DNA from: Amphiplicatus metriothermophilus
GTDB lineage: Bacteria > Pseudomonadota > Alphaproteobacteria > Caulobacterales > Parvularculaceae
Direction: 5' to 3'
DNA length: 64,000 bases
Assembly: GCF_900199215.1 (NCBI RefSeq)
Contig: NZ_FZQA01000005.1
Coordinates: 124,001-188,000 of the forward strand
Positions 7,169-13,693 of the stretch are shown one piece after another (position 1 is the stretch's first letter; each line of letters begins with the position of its first letter). The notes below the pieces were generated by a model. That model searched no databases and had not been told where the DNA came from. It worked only from the letters and a program-made list of their open reading frames with translations. A program made the translations under genes and the position numbers.

Positions 7169-8187
7169 TGGCCGTCTATTACAACGATTCCGACCCCGCC
7201 GCCTGCGCCTGGCTGCGGGACCTCATCGCCGCCGGCCACCTTCCGGCTGGCGAGGTGGACGAACGATCCATTCTCGACGTGGAGCCGTCCGACCTGCGGG
7301 GTTTTACGCAATGCCATTTCTTCGCCGGGATCGGCGGCTGGCCCCATGCGCTGCGCCTTGCCGGCGTGGCCGAGGACCGGCCGGTCTGGACCGGATCGCC
7401 GCCCTGCCAGCCGTTCAGCCAGGCCGGGCAGCGCAAGGGACAGAACGATGACCGCCACCTCGCACCCGCATTCCTGCGCCTTGTTGCCGCCTGCCGTCCG
7501 GACCTCGTCTTCGGCGAGCAGGTCGCCAGCGCGGCGGTGCTCGGCCCATCTGGCCGAACGGCTGGAACAGCGTCTGAGGGCACGGCTGACTGGGCGTGGT
7601 TCGACGCTCTGGCGACTGACCTGGAAGCGGCATCTTACGCCGTCGCGGCGGCCGATCTGCCGGCTGCGTGCATCGGCGCCCCGCATATCCGCCAGCGGCT
7701 GTTCTTCGGCGCCGTCGCAATGGAACCCAGCGATGGCTGGCTGGGCCACGGCCTCGGCGCGGGACCACAAGGACGGATCGGAATGTCCGGCGGTGCCGAT
7801 CAACGCGCTGCTGGGGAGGCAGGTCTGGCTGGCAGGCTGGCCGACACCGATGGCAGGGACACCGGCCACGGAGCGCTACAACGCGGCCGGCAACACCGAT
7901 GCCAGCCGCAGGACGGTGAAGTTGTTGACCTGGACGGACCCCTCGTCAATCCCGCCGGGGCCGGCGCGACGGACGGCGTCTGGCGAGACCCTGACTGGCT
8001 CCGCTGCCGGGACGGACGCTGGCGACCGGTTGAGCCCGGAACATTCCCGCTGGCTGATGGGATACCCGGCCGCATGGGGCTGCTCAGGGGCTACGGCAAT
8101 GCGATCGTGCCGCCGCTCGCGGCGGAGTTCGTGACGGCCTTTCTGGAATGCCTGTCGGAGGGATTGCGATGCAGCAGAGCCGCCTGA
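7168..8187 (+). CDS. Prophage DNA C5-cytosine methyltransferase
   Basis: 339 residues from the ATG at 7168, overlapping the previous stop; the same frame is open further upstream but that part is a shadow of the adenine methyltransferase. C5-methyltransferase motifs appear in order: I FAGIGGW (52-58), IV GSPPCQPFS with catalytic C80, VI as GEQV (E117) in place of the usual ENV, VIII IRQRLFF (about 174-180), and X GYGNAIVPP near the C-terminus. The target-recognition region between VIII and X is poor in secondary-structure-like sequence, and another frame through it also looks protein-like (see the overprinted frame at 7346-8134). It is an orphan enzyme coupled to the ParB-methyltransferase, probably protecting phage DNA from restriction. 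Confidence 0.8.
   Translation: MAVYYNDSDPAACAWLRDLIAAGHLPAGEVDERSILDVEPSDLRGFTQCHFFAGIGGWPHALRLAGVAEDRPVWTGSPPCQPFSQAGQRKGQNDDRHLAPAFLRLVAACRPDLVFGEQVASAAVLGPSGRTAGTASEGTADWAWFDALATDLEAASYAVAAADLPAACIGAPHIRQRLFFGAVAMEPSDGWLGHGLGAGPQGRIGMSGGADQRAAGEAGLAGRLADTDGRDTGHGALQRGRQHRCQPQDGEVVDLDGPLVNPAGAGATDGVWRDPDWLRCRDGRWRPVEPGTFPLADGIPGRMGLLRGYGNAIVPPLAAEFVTAFLECLSEGLRCSRAA
7346..8134 (+). other. Second protein-like frame overprinted on the cytosine methyltransferase
   Basis: The +1-offset frame is open for 262 codons inside the methyltransferase gene. It contains segments that look like parts of annotated phage DNA methylases: GSTLWRLTWKRHLTPS, ARDHKDG...VPINALLGRQVW, AGWPTPMAGTPA..YNAAGNT and HSRWLMGYPAAWGCSGATAM. 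In-frame ATG codons exist (for example 7448). Whether it is translated alone, joined by frameshifting, or is a by-product of codon bias is open. Confidence 0.35.
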
Positions 8188-8393
8188 TGTCCTTGGCCGA
8201 ATCCGTGACGAATGTCGTGATCGGCTATGTGCTGGCCATCGCCACGCAGATCGTCGTGTTCCCGTGGTTCGGGATCGAGACCGGCCTCGGTGAGCATCTG
8301 ACCATCGGCCTTGCGTTCGTCGGCATCTCTCTGGCACGTGGGTTCCTGCTGCGGCGTCTGTTCGAGGCGATCCGGATGCGGAGCGCCAGATGA
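8169..8393 (+). CDS. DUF7220 family small membrane protein
   Basis: A 74-residue product from the ATG at 8169, preceded by GGAGGGATT at 8159-8167; an earlier in-frame ATG at 8148 is less well placed. The sequence QSRLMSLAESVTNVVIGY, then a hydrophobic helix, FPWFGI, a second hydrophobic helix and RGFLLRRLFE, matches the DUF7220 pattern I know from phages. Two membrane segments are evident. Function is unknown; it is not obviously a holin because it lies in the early region. It overlaps the methyltransferase 3' end by 19 bases. Confidence 0.65.
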   Translation: MQQSRLMSLAESVTNVVIGYVLAIATQIVVFPWFGIETGLGEHLTIGLAFVGISLARGFLLRRLFEAIRMRSAR

Positions 8394-8396
8394 GCA

Positions 8397-8421
8397 ACCG
8401 CCGACCCCGAGGGACGGCGGT
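8397..8421. terminator. Hairpin between convergent genes
   Basis: ACCGCCG (8397-8403) and CGGCGGT (8415-8421) form a 7-base-pair stem with an 11-base loop, lying between the rightward DUF7220 gene and the leftward DUF3489 gene. The following TCGTTCTCTC is only moderately T-rich, so this is a plausible but weak bidirectional terminator. Confidence 0.4.
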
Positions 8422-8446
8422 CGTTCTCTCGTCGGGTCCGCGTGCG

Positions 8447-9019
8447 TCAAGCGGCGGGCAACTTGTAGACCCGTCCGCGCCCCTCGACCTTCTCGGAGGT
8501 GACTTCGAGCCCCAGCTTTTTCTTCAGCGCCCCGGCCATCGCGCCCCTCGTCGTGTGAGGCCTCCACTGCAGGGCGGCGGAAATCTCGTCGATGGTCGCA
8601 CCCTCCGGCGCGCGCAGCATGGCGATGAGCTGAGCTTGCTTGGTGCCTTCGCGCGGCCTGCGCGCCTTGGGCGCGACCTTGGTTTCGGTCGGGGTGTCCA
8701 GCGCAGGTTCCTCGGTCTGCGCGTCCGTCGCGCCCGCAGGTGCGGTGTCCGCGTCTTCGGGCTCGATGCCGATGGCGGCAAGACCTGCGTCGGTGGCGAC
8801 CAGCGTGGTGCCGCGGCCGTCGCCGGTCTCACGCCAGACGGGCTCGCCGTTGCGCATGTTCGCATCGACTTCTTCGAGGAAGCCCTTGGCGAGCATCGCG
8901 CCGACCACCTTGGTGGCGGCACCGCCGCGCAGGCTCTCGGGCAGCGGCAGGGCGATGTGTTCGGACCGCTGGGCGGCGGCGCTCAGGATCAGGGCTTGGG
9001 TGTCGGAAAGCTTGGTCAT
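8447..9019 (-). CDS. DUF3489 domain protein (winged-helix-like)
   Basis: 190 residues. The N-terminal half (MTKLSDTQALILSAAAQR...AATKVVGAMLAKGFLEEV) resembles a winged-helix DNA-binding domain. An acidic, Pro/Thr-rich linker of about 45 residues follows, and the C-terminal half (REGTKQAQLIAMLRAPEGATIDEISAALQWRPHTTRGAMAGAL) is the DUF3489 signature with a second helix-turn-helix-like unit. It is probably a phage-borne regulator or DNA-binding accessory. It runs opposite to the flanking modules, with the 74-residue gene upstream at 9110-9334 and a likely shared promoter near 9335-9446. Confidence 0.75.
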   Translation of the reverse strand: MTKLSDTQALILSAAAQRSEHIALPLPESLRGGAATKVVGAMLAKGFLEEVDANMRNGEPVWRETGDGRGTTLVATDAGLAAIGIEPEDADTAPAGATDAQTEEPALDTPTETKVAPKARRPREGTKQAQLIAMLRAPEGATIDEISAALQWRPHTTRGAMAGALKKKLGLEVTSEKVEGRGRVYKLPAA

Positions 9020-9109
9020 CGTCGTCTCCCGTATCGGGGCGCGCGAAATGCGGGCCCTTCTACGAGGTCGAGCCCGCCATTCGGCGAGCAGGACCGGGAG
9101 CGGGTCGTC

Positions 9110-9334
9110 TCACTCGGCGTGTTCGCCTTCGCTGAAGGCCATGTCGGTGATCTCGCGCAGCTTGGCGCGGTAGTGGTTCAGGGTGCCGACATGGCCCCAG
9201 TTGATCTCGTCGGGGTGGGTCTCGAAATGGTCCGCGCTGAGGGTGGCGAGCCGCTCCAGCATCGCGTCGATCTCGATCTTCGCGGCGATGAAGGCGTCGA
9301 GGGCTTTCGTGTTGTCGGTCGCGCGGCGGGTCAT
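9110..9334 (-). CDS. Small phage protein of unknown function
   Basis: A 74-residue product starting at the ATG whose first base is 9334, with an AAGGAGCC ribosome site upstream; the longer frame up to 9778 overlaps the terminase small subunit and is rejected. It is helical, with FIAAKIEIDAMLERLATLSADHF and then NWGHVGTLNHYRAKLREITDMAF. I recall similar small proteins beside DUF3489 genes in alphaproteobacterial prophages, but no function is known. It reads leftward ahead of DUF3489 and is divergent from the terminase genes. Confidence 0.6.
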   Translation of the reverse strand: MTRRATDNTKALDAFIAAKIEIDAMLERLATLSADHFETHPDEINWGHVGTLNHYRAKLREITDMAFSEGEHAE

Positions 9335-9397
9335 CGGGGTGGCTCCTTGATGAGTTGCATCGTCCTTCTCAACGACACGTTCCCTCTGTCCGCGACG

Positions 9398-9414
9398 CTT
9401 ATCAACTCGATAAG
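9398..9414. promoter_or_regulatory. Palindromic site in the divergent promoter region before the terminase
   Basis: CTTATC (9398-9403) and GATAAG (9409-9414) form a perfect inverted repeat with the 5-base centre AACTC. It lies between the leftward small genes and the rightward late genes, 33 bases before the terminase small-subunit start. It is a candidate operator for late-gene control. No ligand can be named. Confidence 0.45.
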
Positions 9415-9446
9415 CACATGATCTTGAATGATAATCGGAGCCGTAG

Positions 9447-10007
9447 ATGCAAGGCATGAGCGAGCGCCAGTACGCCTCCCATGTCGGACTGTCGCGCGGC
9501 GCAATCCAAAAGGCGAAGACTGCCGAGCGGCTGGTCCTCCATGAGGATGGCAGCATCGACGCAGAGGCGAGCGATGCACGCCGGGCGGCAATGACGGACC
9601 CGTCCAAGACCCGGAAACCGCCCGCGCCGAAGCTGAAGCCTGTCCCCGACGCGGCCGTGTCCGCCGTTGGTGACACTCTACGGGAACAAGGGCTTGCCGC
9701 GCCACCCGTCGGCAGCGGCACGACCTTCCTGCAGGCCAAAACCGCGAATGAGGTGCTGAAGGCCCAGGAGCGGCGCATCCGGCTTCAGAAGCTCAAGGGA
9801 GAACTCGTCGACCGCGCCCGGGCGGTTGCGGTCGTGTTCCGGCTGGCACGCGAGGAGCGTGATGCCTGGGTGAACTGGCCGGCGCGCGCGGCGGCGCTGA
9901 TGGCGGCCGAACTCGGCGTGGAGGCGGCCGCCATGCAGAAGGCCTTGGAGAAACATGTACGCGCCCACCTCGACGAACTCGCCGAGGTCCGGCCCGAATT
10001 CCGATGA
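9447..10007 (+). CDS. Phage terminase small subunit-like protein
   Basis: 186 residues. The N-terminus MSERQYASHVGLSRGAIQKAK is a helix-turn-helix resembling the DNA-binding part of Nu1-type small terminases. The middle is a Pro/Lys-rich linker, and the C-terminal half is a long charged helix (LKAQERRIRLQKLKGELVDRARAVAVVF) with LAREERDAWVNWPAR. It would recognise the phage packaging site and recruit the large subunit. It is directly followed, with a 53-base overlap, by the large terminase. The assignment rests on the N-terminal motif and position. Start choice between M1 and M4 is uncertain. Confidence 0.75.
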   Translation: MQGMSERQYASHVGLSRGAIQKAKTAERLVLHEDGSIDAEASDARRAAMTDPSKTRKPPAPKLKPVPDAAVSAVGDTLREQGLAAPPVGSGTTFLQAKTANEVLKAQERRIRLQKLKGELVDRARAVAVVFRLAREERDAWVNWPARAAALMAAELGVEAAAMQKALEKHVRAHLDELAEVRPEFR

Positions 10008-11958
10008 TAAAGATGGCCTGAGGGATTTCGAAGGCGCGGCTGAGATCCTGCGCGCCTGGGGCAACGGGATCCGACCGGATCCCGACCTCACTGTCTCGGA
10101 ATGGGCGGACCGGCACCGGATGTTGGCGTCCCGCGCTTCGGCCGAACCGGGGCGCTACCGCACAATGCGAACGCCCTACATGCGGGAGATCATGGACCGG
10201 CTGTCGCCCGGCGACGCGGCGCAACGGATCGTGTTCATGAAGGCCGCGCAGGTCGGGGCGACGGAAGCCGGCAACAACTGGATCGGCTTCGCCATCCACC
10301 AGGCGCCGGGCCCCATGCTCGCGGTCCAGCCGACCGTGGAACTGGCCAAGCGCAACTCGCGCCAGCGGATCGACCCGCTTATAGACGAGAGCCCCGAGCT
10401 GCGCGAGCGGGTGAAGCCCGCGCGGTCGCGCGATGCCGGCAACACGATGCTGTCCAAGGAATTCGCGGGCGGCATACTGATCATGACCGGCGCGAACTCG
10501 GCGGTCGGGCTGCGCTCGACCCCGGCGCGCTACATCTTCCTCGATGAGGTCGATGCCTATCCGGCCTCGGCCGACGAGGAAGGCGACCCGGTGACCTTGG
10601 CTGAGGCACGGTCGCTGACCTTCGCCCACCGGCGCAAGGTATTCCTGGTCTCGACCCCGACGGTCCGTGGGCTCTCCCGGATCGAGCGGGAATTCGAGGC
10701 GTCCGACCAGCGGCGCTACTTCGTGCCGTGCCCGCATTGCGGGGCGATGCAGTGGATGAAGTTCGATCGGCTGCGCTGGCAGAAGGGCAAGCCGGAGACG
10801 GCGGAGTATCTCTGCGAGAGCTGCGATCAACCCATCGCGGAGCACCACAAGACGGCGATGCTGGGGCGCGGCGAATGGCGGGCGACCGCTGTCGCCGCTG
10901 ATCCCACGACGGTCGGCTACCACCTCTCGGCGCTCTATTCGCCTGTCGGCTGGCTCAGCTGGTCACGGATTGTGCGCAGCTGGGAGGCGGCGCAAGGCTC
11001 CGACGAGGCGATCAAGGCGTTCCGCAACACCATTCTCGGCGAGACATGGGTCGAAACCGGCGAGGCGCCGGACTGGCAGCGGCTCTACGATCGACGAGAG
11101 GCGTGGCGGCCAGGCACGGTGCCAGCGGGCGGGCTGTTCCTGACTGCGGGCGCGGATGTCCAGAAGGACCGGATCGAGGTCGATGTCTGGGCCTGGGGCC
11201 GAGGGCTTGAGAGCTGGCTCGTCGATCACGTCGTGCTCGAGGGCGGGCCGGATCGGCATGACGCTTGGGACCAGTTGACGGAACTCCTGGACCGGTCGTG
11301 GCCACATGAAAACGGCGCGCACCTTCGGATCGCGCGGCTCGCCATCGACACGGGCTACGAAGCCCCGGCCGTCTACGCCTGGTCGCGCAAAGTCGGCTTC
11401 GCGCAGGTCGCGCCGGTCAAGGGTCTCGAAGGCTTCAATCGCTCTAGTCCGGTCTCCGGCCCCACCTTCGTCGATGCGACCGAGGGCGGGAAACGCCTGC
11501 GCCGCGGCGCCCGGCTCTGGACGGTGGCGGTCTCGACCTTCAAGGCCGAAACCTACCGCTTCCTGCGGCTGGAGCGCCCGACGGCCGAGGAACGTGACGA
11601 GGGCGCGGCGTTCCCGCCCGGCACGATCCACCTGCCGACATGGGTCGAGAGCGAGTGGCTGAAGCAGGTCGTGGCTGAGCAGCTTGTGACGGTGCGCACG
11701 AAGCGTGGCTTCGCGAAGCTCGAATGGCAGAAGCTGCGCGAGCGCAACGAGGCGCTCGATTGCCGGGTCTACGCCCGCGCGGCCGCCTGGATCGCGGGCG
11801 CCGACCGCTGGCCCGAAGAGAAATGGCGCGACCTCGAGGACCAGCTCGGGGCGACGCCCACCGACAGCGATCCCGCCGGGCAGATCCACAGGCCGGGACA
11901 GATAACCCAAGGCAAGCGCCGTTCTGACTGGATCGGGCGGCGGGAAGGATGGTTCTGA
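9955..11958 (+). CDS. Phage terminase large subunit (GpA family)
   Basis: 667 residues; ATPase plus nuclease that packages phage DNA into the prohead. The GpA-type deviant Walker A KAAQVGATE sits at 96-104, Walker B IFLDEVD at about 194-200, and a coupling segment VFLVSTPT at about 229-236. A four-cysteine zinc site CPHC (259-262) ... CESC (287-290) is typical of GpA. The nuclease half has AGADVQKDRIEVDVWAWGRG and LAIDTGYE. The start at 9955 overlaps the small subunit by 53 bases; the first 20 residues are not conserved-looking, so the true start may be a little downstream. gpW follows after one base. Confidence 0.92.
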   Translation: MYAPTSTNSPRSGPNSDDKDGLRDFEGAAEILRAWGNGIRPDPDLTVSEWADRHRMLASRASAEPGRYRTMRTPYMREIMDRLSPGDAAQRIVFMKAAQVGATEAGNNWIGFAIHQAPGPMLAVQPTVELAKRNSRQRIDPLIDESPELRERVKPARSRDAGNTMLSKEFAGGILIMTGANSAVGLRSTPARYIFLDEVDAYPASADEEGDPVTLAEARSLTFAHRRKVFLVSTPTVRGLSRIEREFEASDQRRYFVPCPHCGAMQWMKFDRLRWQKGKPETAEYLCESCDQPIAEHHKTAMLGRGEWRATAVAADPTTVGYHLSALYSPVGWLSWSRIVRSWEAAQGSDEAIKAFRNTILGETWVETGEAPDWQRLYDRREAWRPGTVPAGGLFLTAGADVQKDRIEVDVWAWGRGLESWLVDHVVLEGGPDRHDAWDQLTELLDRSWPHENGAHLRIARLAIDTGYEAPAVYAWSRKVGFAQVAPVKGLEGFNRSSPVSGPTFVDATEGGKRLRRGARLWTVAVSTFKAETYRFLRLERPTAEERDEGAAFPPGTIHLPTWVESEWLKQVVAEQLVTVRTKRGFAKLEWQKLRERNEALDCRVYARAAAWIAGADRWPEEKWRDLEDQLGATPTDSDPAGQIHRPGQITQGKRRSDWIGRREGWF

Positions 11959-11959
11959 G

Positions 11960-12169
11960 ATGACCGACTGGACCGAAGCCGAGCTCTCGGCACTGCGCCG
12001 GGCCTATGCCAGTGGCACGACCCGCGTCAGCTATGACGGCAAGTCCGTGGACTACGGCTCGGCGGAGGATCTGCTCGCCCGCATCCGCACCATCGAGCGC
12101 GCGATTGCCAGTGTGGGGCGGCCGCTTCCGGTCGCCGGGCTCGCGGGCTTCTCGCGCGGGGATCGTTGA
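11960..12169 (+). CDS. gpW-like head-tail joining protein
   Basis: A 69-residue protein; ALRRAYASGTTRVSYDGKSVDYGSAEDLLARIRTIE fits the lambda gpW pattern of two helices around a small beta hairpin. gpW sits at the portal vertex and is needed to join heads to tails. It lies between the terminase and the portal gene, the canonical place, and its stop overlaps the portal start (TGATG at 12167-12171). Confidence 0.85.
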   Translation: MTDWTEAELSALRRAYASGTTRVSYDGKSVDYGSAEDLLARIRTIERAIASVGRPLPVAGLAGFSRGDR

Positions 12170-13689
12170 TGGCGGCGAACTGGTTCGACCGCGCCATCGC
12201 TTCGGTCGCCCCTCGGGTTGCCGCGCGGCGTGTCATGGCGCGACAGGCGTTCGAGACGCTCGCGCGCGGCTACGAGGGCGCCGCGCGAGGACGCCGCACG
12301 GAGGGCTGGCGTGCCCCGGGATCCTCGGCCGACACCGAGATCGGCGTGGCCGGGGCGCTCTTGCGCGACCGCATGCGCGACCTCGTCCGCAACAACCCGC
12401 ATGCAGCCAAGGCGGTGGCGGTGCTGGTGAACAACATCATTGGCGCGGGCATCATGCCGCGTGCCGCCAGCGGGGACGAGGCGCTGGACCGTCGCGTCGA
12501 CGCGCTGTTCGAGCGCTGGACGGCGGAGTGCGACGCCGATGGCCAGCTCGACTTCTACGGGCTTCAGACGCTGATCTGCCGTGAGATGGTCGAGGCCGGC
12601 GAAGTGTTGGTGCGCCGTCGCCTGCGTCGTGAAGTGGACGGCCTTGCCGTCCCGCTGCAATTGCAGGTGCTGGAGGCCGATTTCCTCGACGCCACCAAAT
12701 CCGGCGCCCTCGGCGCCGGGCGGCTGGTGCAGGGGATCGAGTTCGACCCGGTCGGCAAGCGACGGGCCTACTGGCTCCATGCCGAGCACCCGGGCAACGC
12801 GTGGGGTGCGCTGAACGGTGGGCTCGGATCGCGCCCGGTTCCGGCGACCGATATCGCCCATGTCTACGAGAAGCAGCGCACGCAGGCGCGCGGCGTTCCA
12901 TGGGGCGCGCCGGTCATCCGGGCGCTGCGTGATCTCGACGATTACGAGGTGGCCGAGATCGTGCGCAAGAAGACCGAGGCCTGCGTCACCGCCATCGTCT
13001 TCGGGGATGACGAGGCGCAGCAGGGCATCGCGCCCGCCGTGGTCGACGCCGATGGCAACCGGGTTGAGCAGTTCGAACCGGGCCTCATCGCATACGCACG
13101 CGGCGGCAAGGACATCCGGTTCAACCAGCCCTCCGCCACAGGCGGCTACGGCGAATACAAGCGCGCGAGCCTGCACACCATCTCGGCCGGGTTCCGGGTG
13201 CCCTACGAGCTGCTGACCGGGGATCTGAGCCAGGTGAACTATTCCTCGATCCGGGCGGGGCTCGTCGAGTTCCGCCGGATGATCGACGCGGTGCAGTGGC
13301 AGCTCTTCATCCCGATGCTCTGCGCCCCGGTCTGGCGCTGGTTCATCGAGGCCGCTTGGGCGGCAGGCCAGATCCCGGTACCGGATGTGCCGGTCGAATG
13401 GTCGCCGCCGAAATTCGAGGCAGTCGATCCGCAGAAGGATGCGATGGCGAACCTGCTGGCGATCCGCTCGGGCACCATGACTCTGGCCGAGGTGATCGCA
13501 CAGCAGGGCCGCAATCCCGACGCCGTGCTGGCCGAGATCGCCGCGACCAACGCCAAGCTCGACGCGCTCGGGCTGGTGCTCGATAGCGATCCCCGCCGCG
13601 TCACCAAGACCGGCAGCGCGCAGGCGAGCGACCCGGCAACCAATCCGGAACCCGACCCGGGGCAGCCGGACTCCGCCCAACAGGACTGA
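12169..13689 (+). CDS. Phage portal protein (lambda family)
   Basis: 506 residues from the ATG at 12169 (a TTG three bases upstream is also in frame). Portal signature parts: RDLVRNNPHAAKAVAVLVNNIIGAG at about 67-91, GLQTLICREMVEAGEVLVRRR, LEADFLDATKSG, GIEFDPVGKRRAYWL and SVNYSSIRAGL-like VNYSSIRAGLVEFRRM. It forms the dodecameric ring through which DNA enters and the tail attaches. The length is normal for the lambda B family. It is followed after 4 bases by the protease/capsid fusion. Confidence 0.93.
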   Translation: MAANWFDRAIASVAPRVAARRVMARQAFETLARGYEGAARGRRTEGWRAPGSSADTEIGVAGALLRDRMRDLVRNNPHAAKAVAVLVNNIIGAGIMPRAASGDEALDRRVDALFERWTAECDADGQLDFYGLQTLICREMVEAGEVLVRRRLRREVDGLAVPLQLQVLEADFLDATKSGALGAGRLVQGIEFDPVGKRRAYWLHAEHPGNAWGALNGGLGSRPVPATDIAHVYEKQRTQARGVPWGAPVIRALRDLDDYEVAEIVRKKTEACVTAIVFGDDEAQQGIAPAVVDADGNRVEQFEPGLIAYARGGKDIRFNQPSATGGYGEYKRASLHTISAGFRVPYELLTGDLSQVNYSSIRAGLVEFRRMIDAVQWQLFIPMLCAPVWRWFIEAAWAAGQIPVPDVPVEWSPPKFEAVDPQKDAMANLLAIRSGTMTLAEVIAQQGRNPDAVLAEIAATNAKLDALGLVLDSDPRRVTKTGSAQASDPATNPEPDPGQPDSAQQD

Positions 13690-13693
13690 CTTC

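Noticed and set aside
8390-9421. 343-codon plus-strand open frame over DUF3489
   Set aside because: Antisense to DUF3489, whose sequence is recognisable; the plus-strand product has no family.
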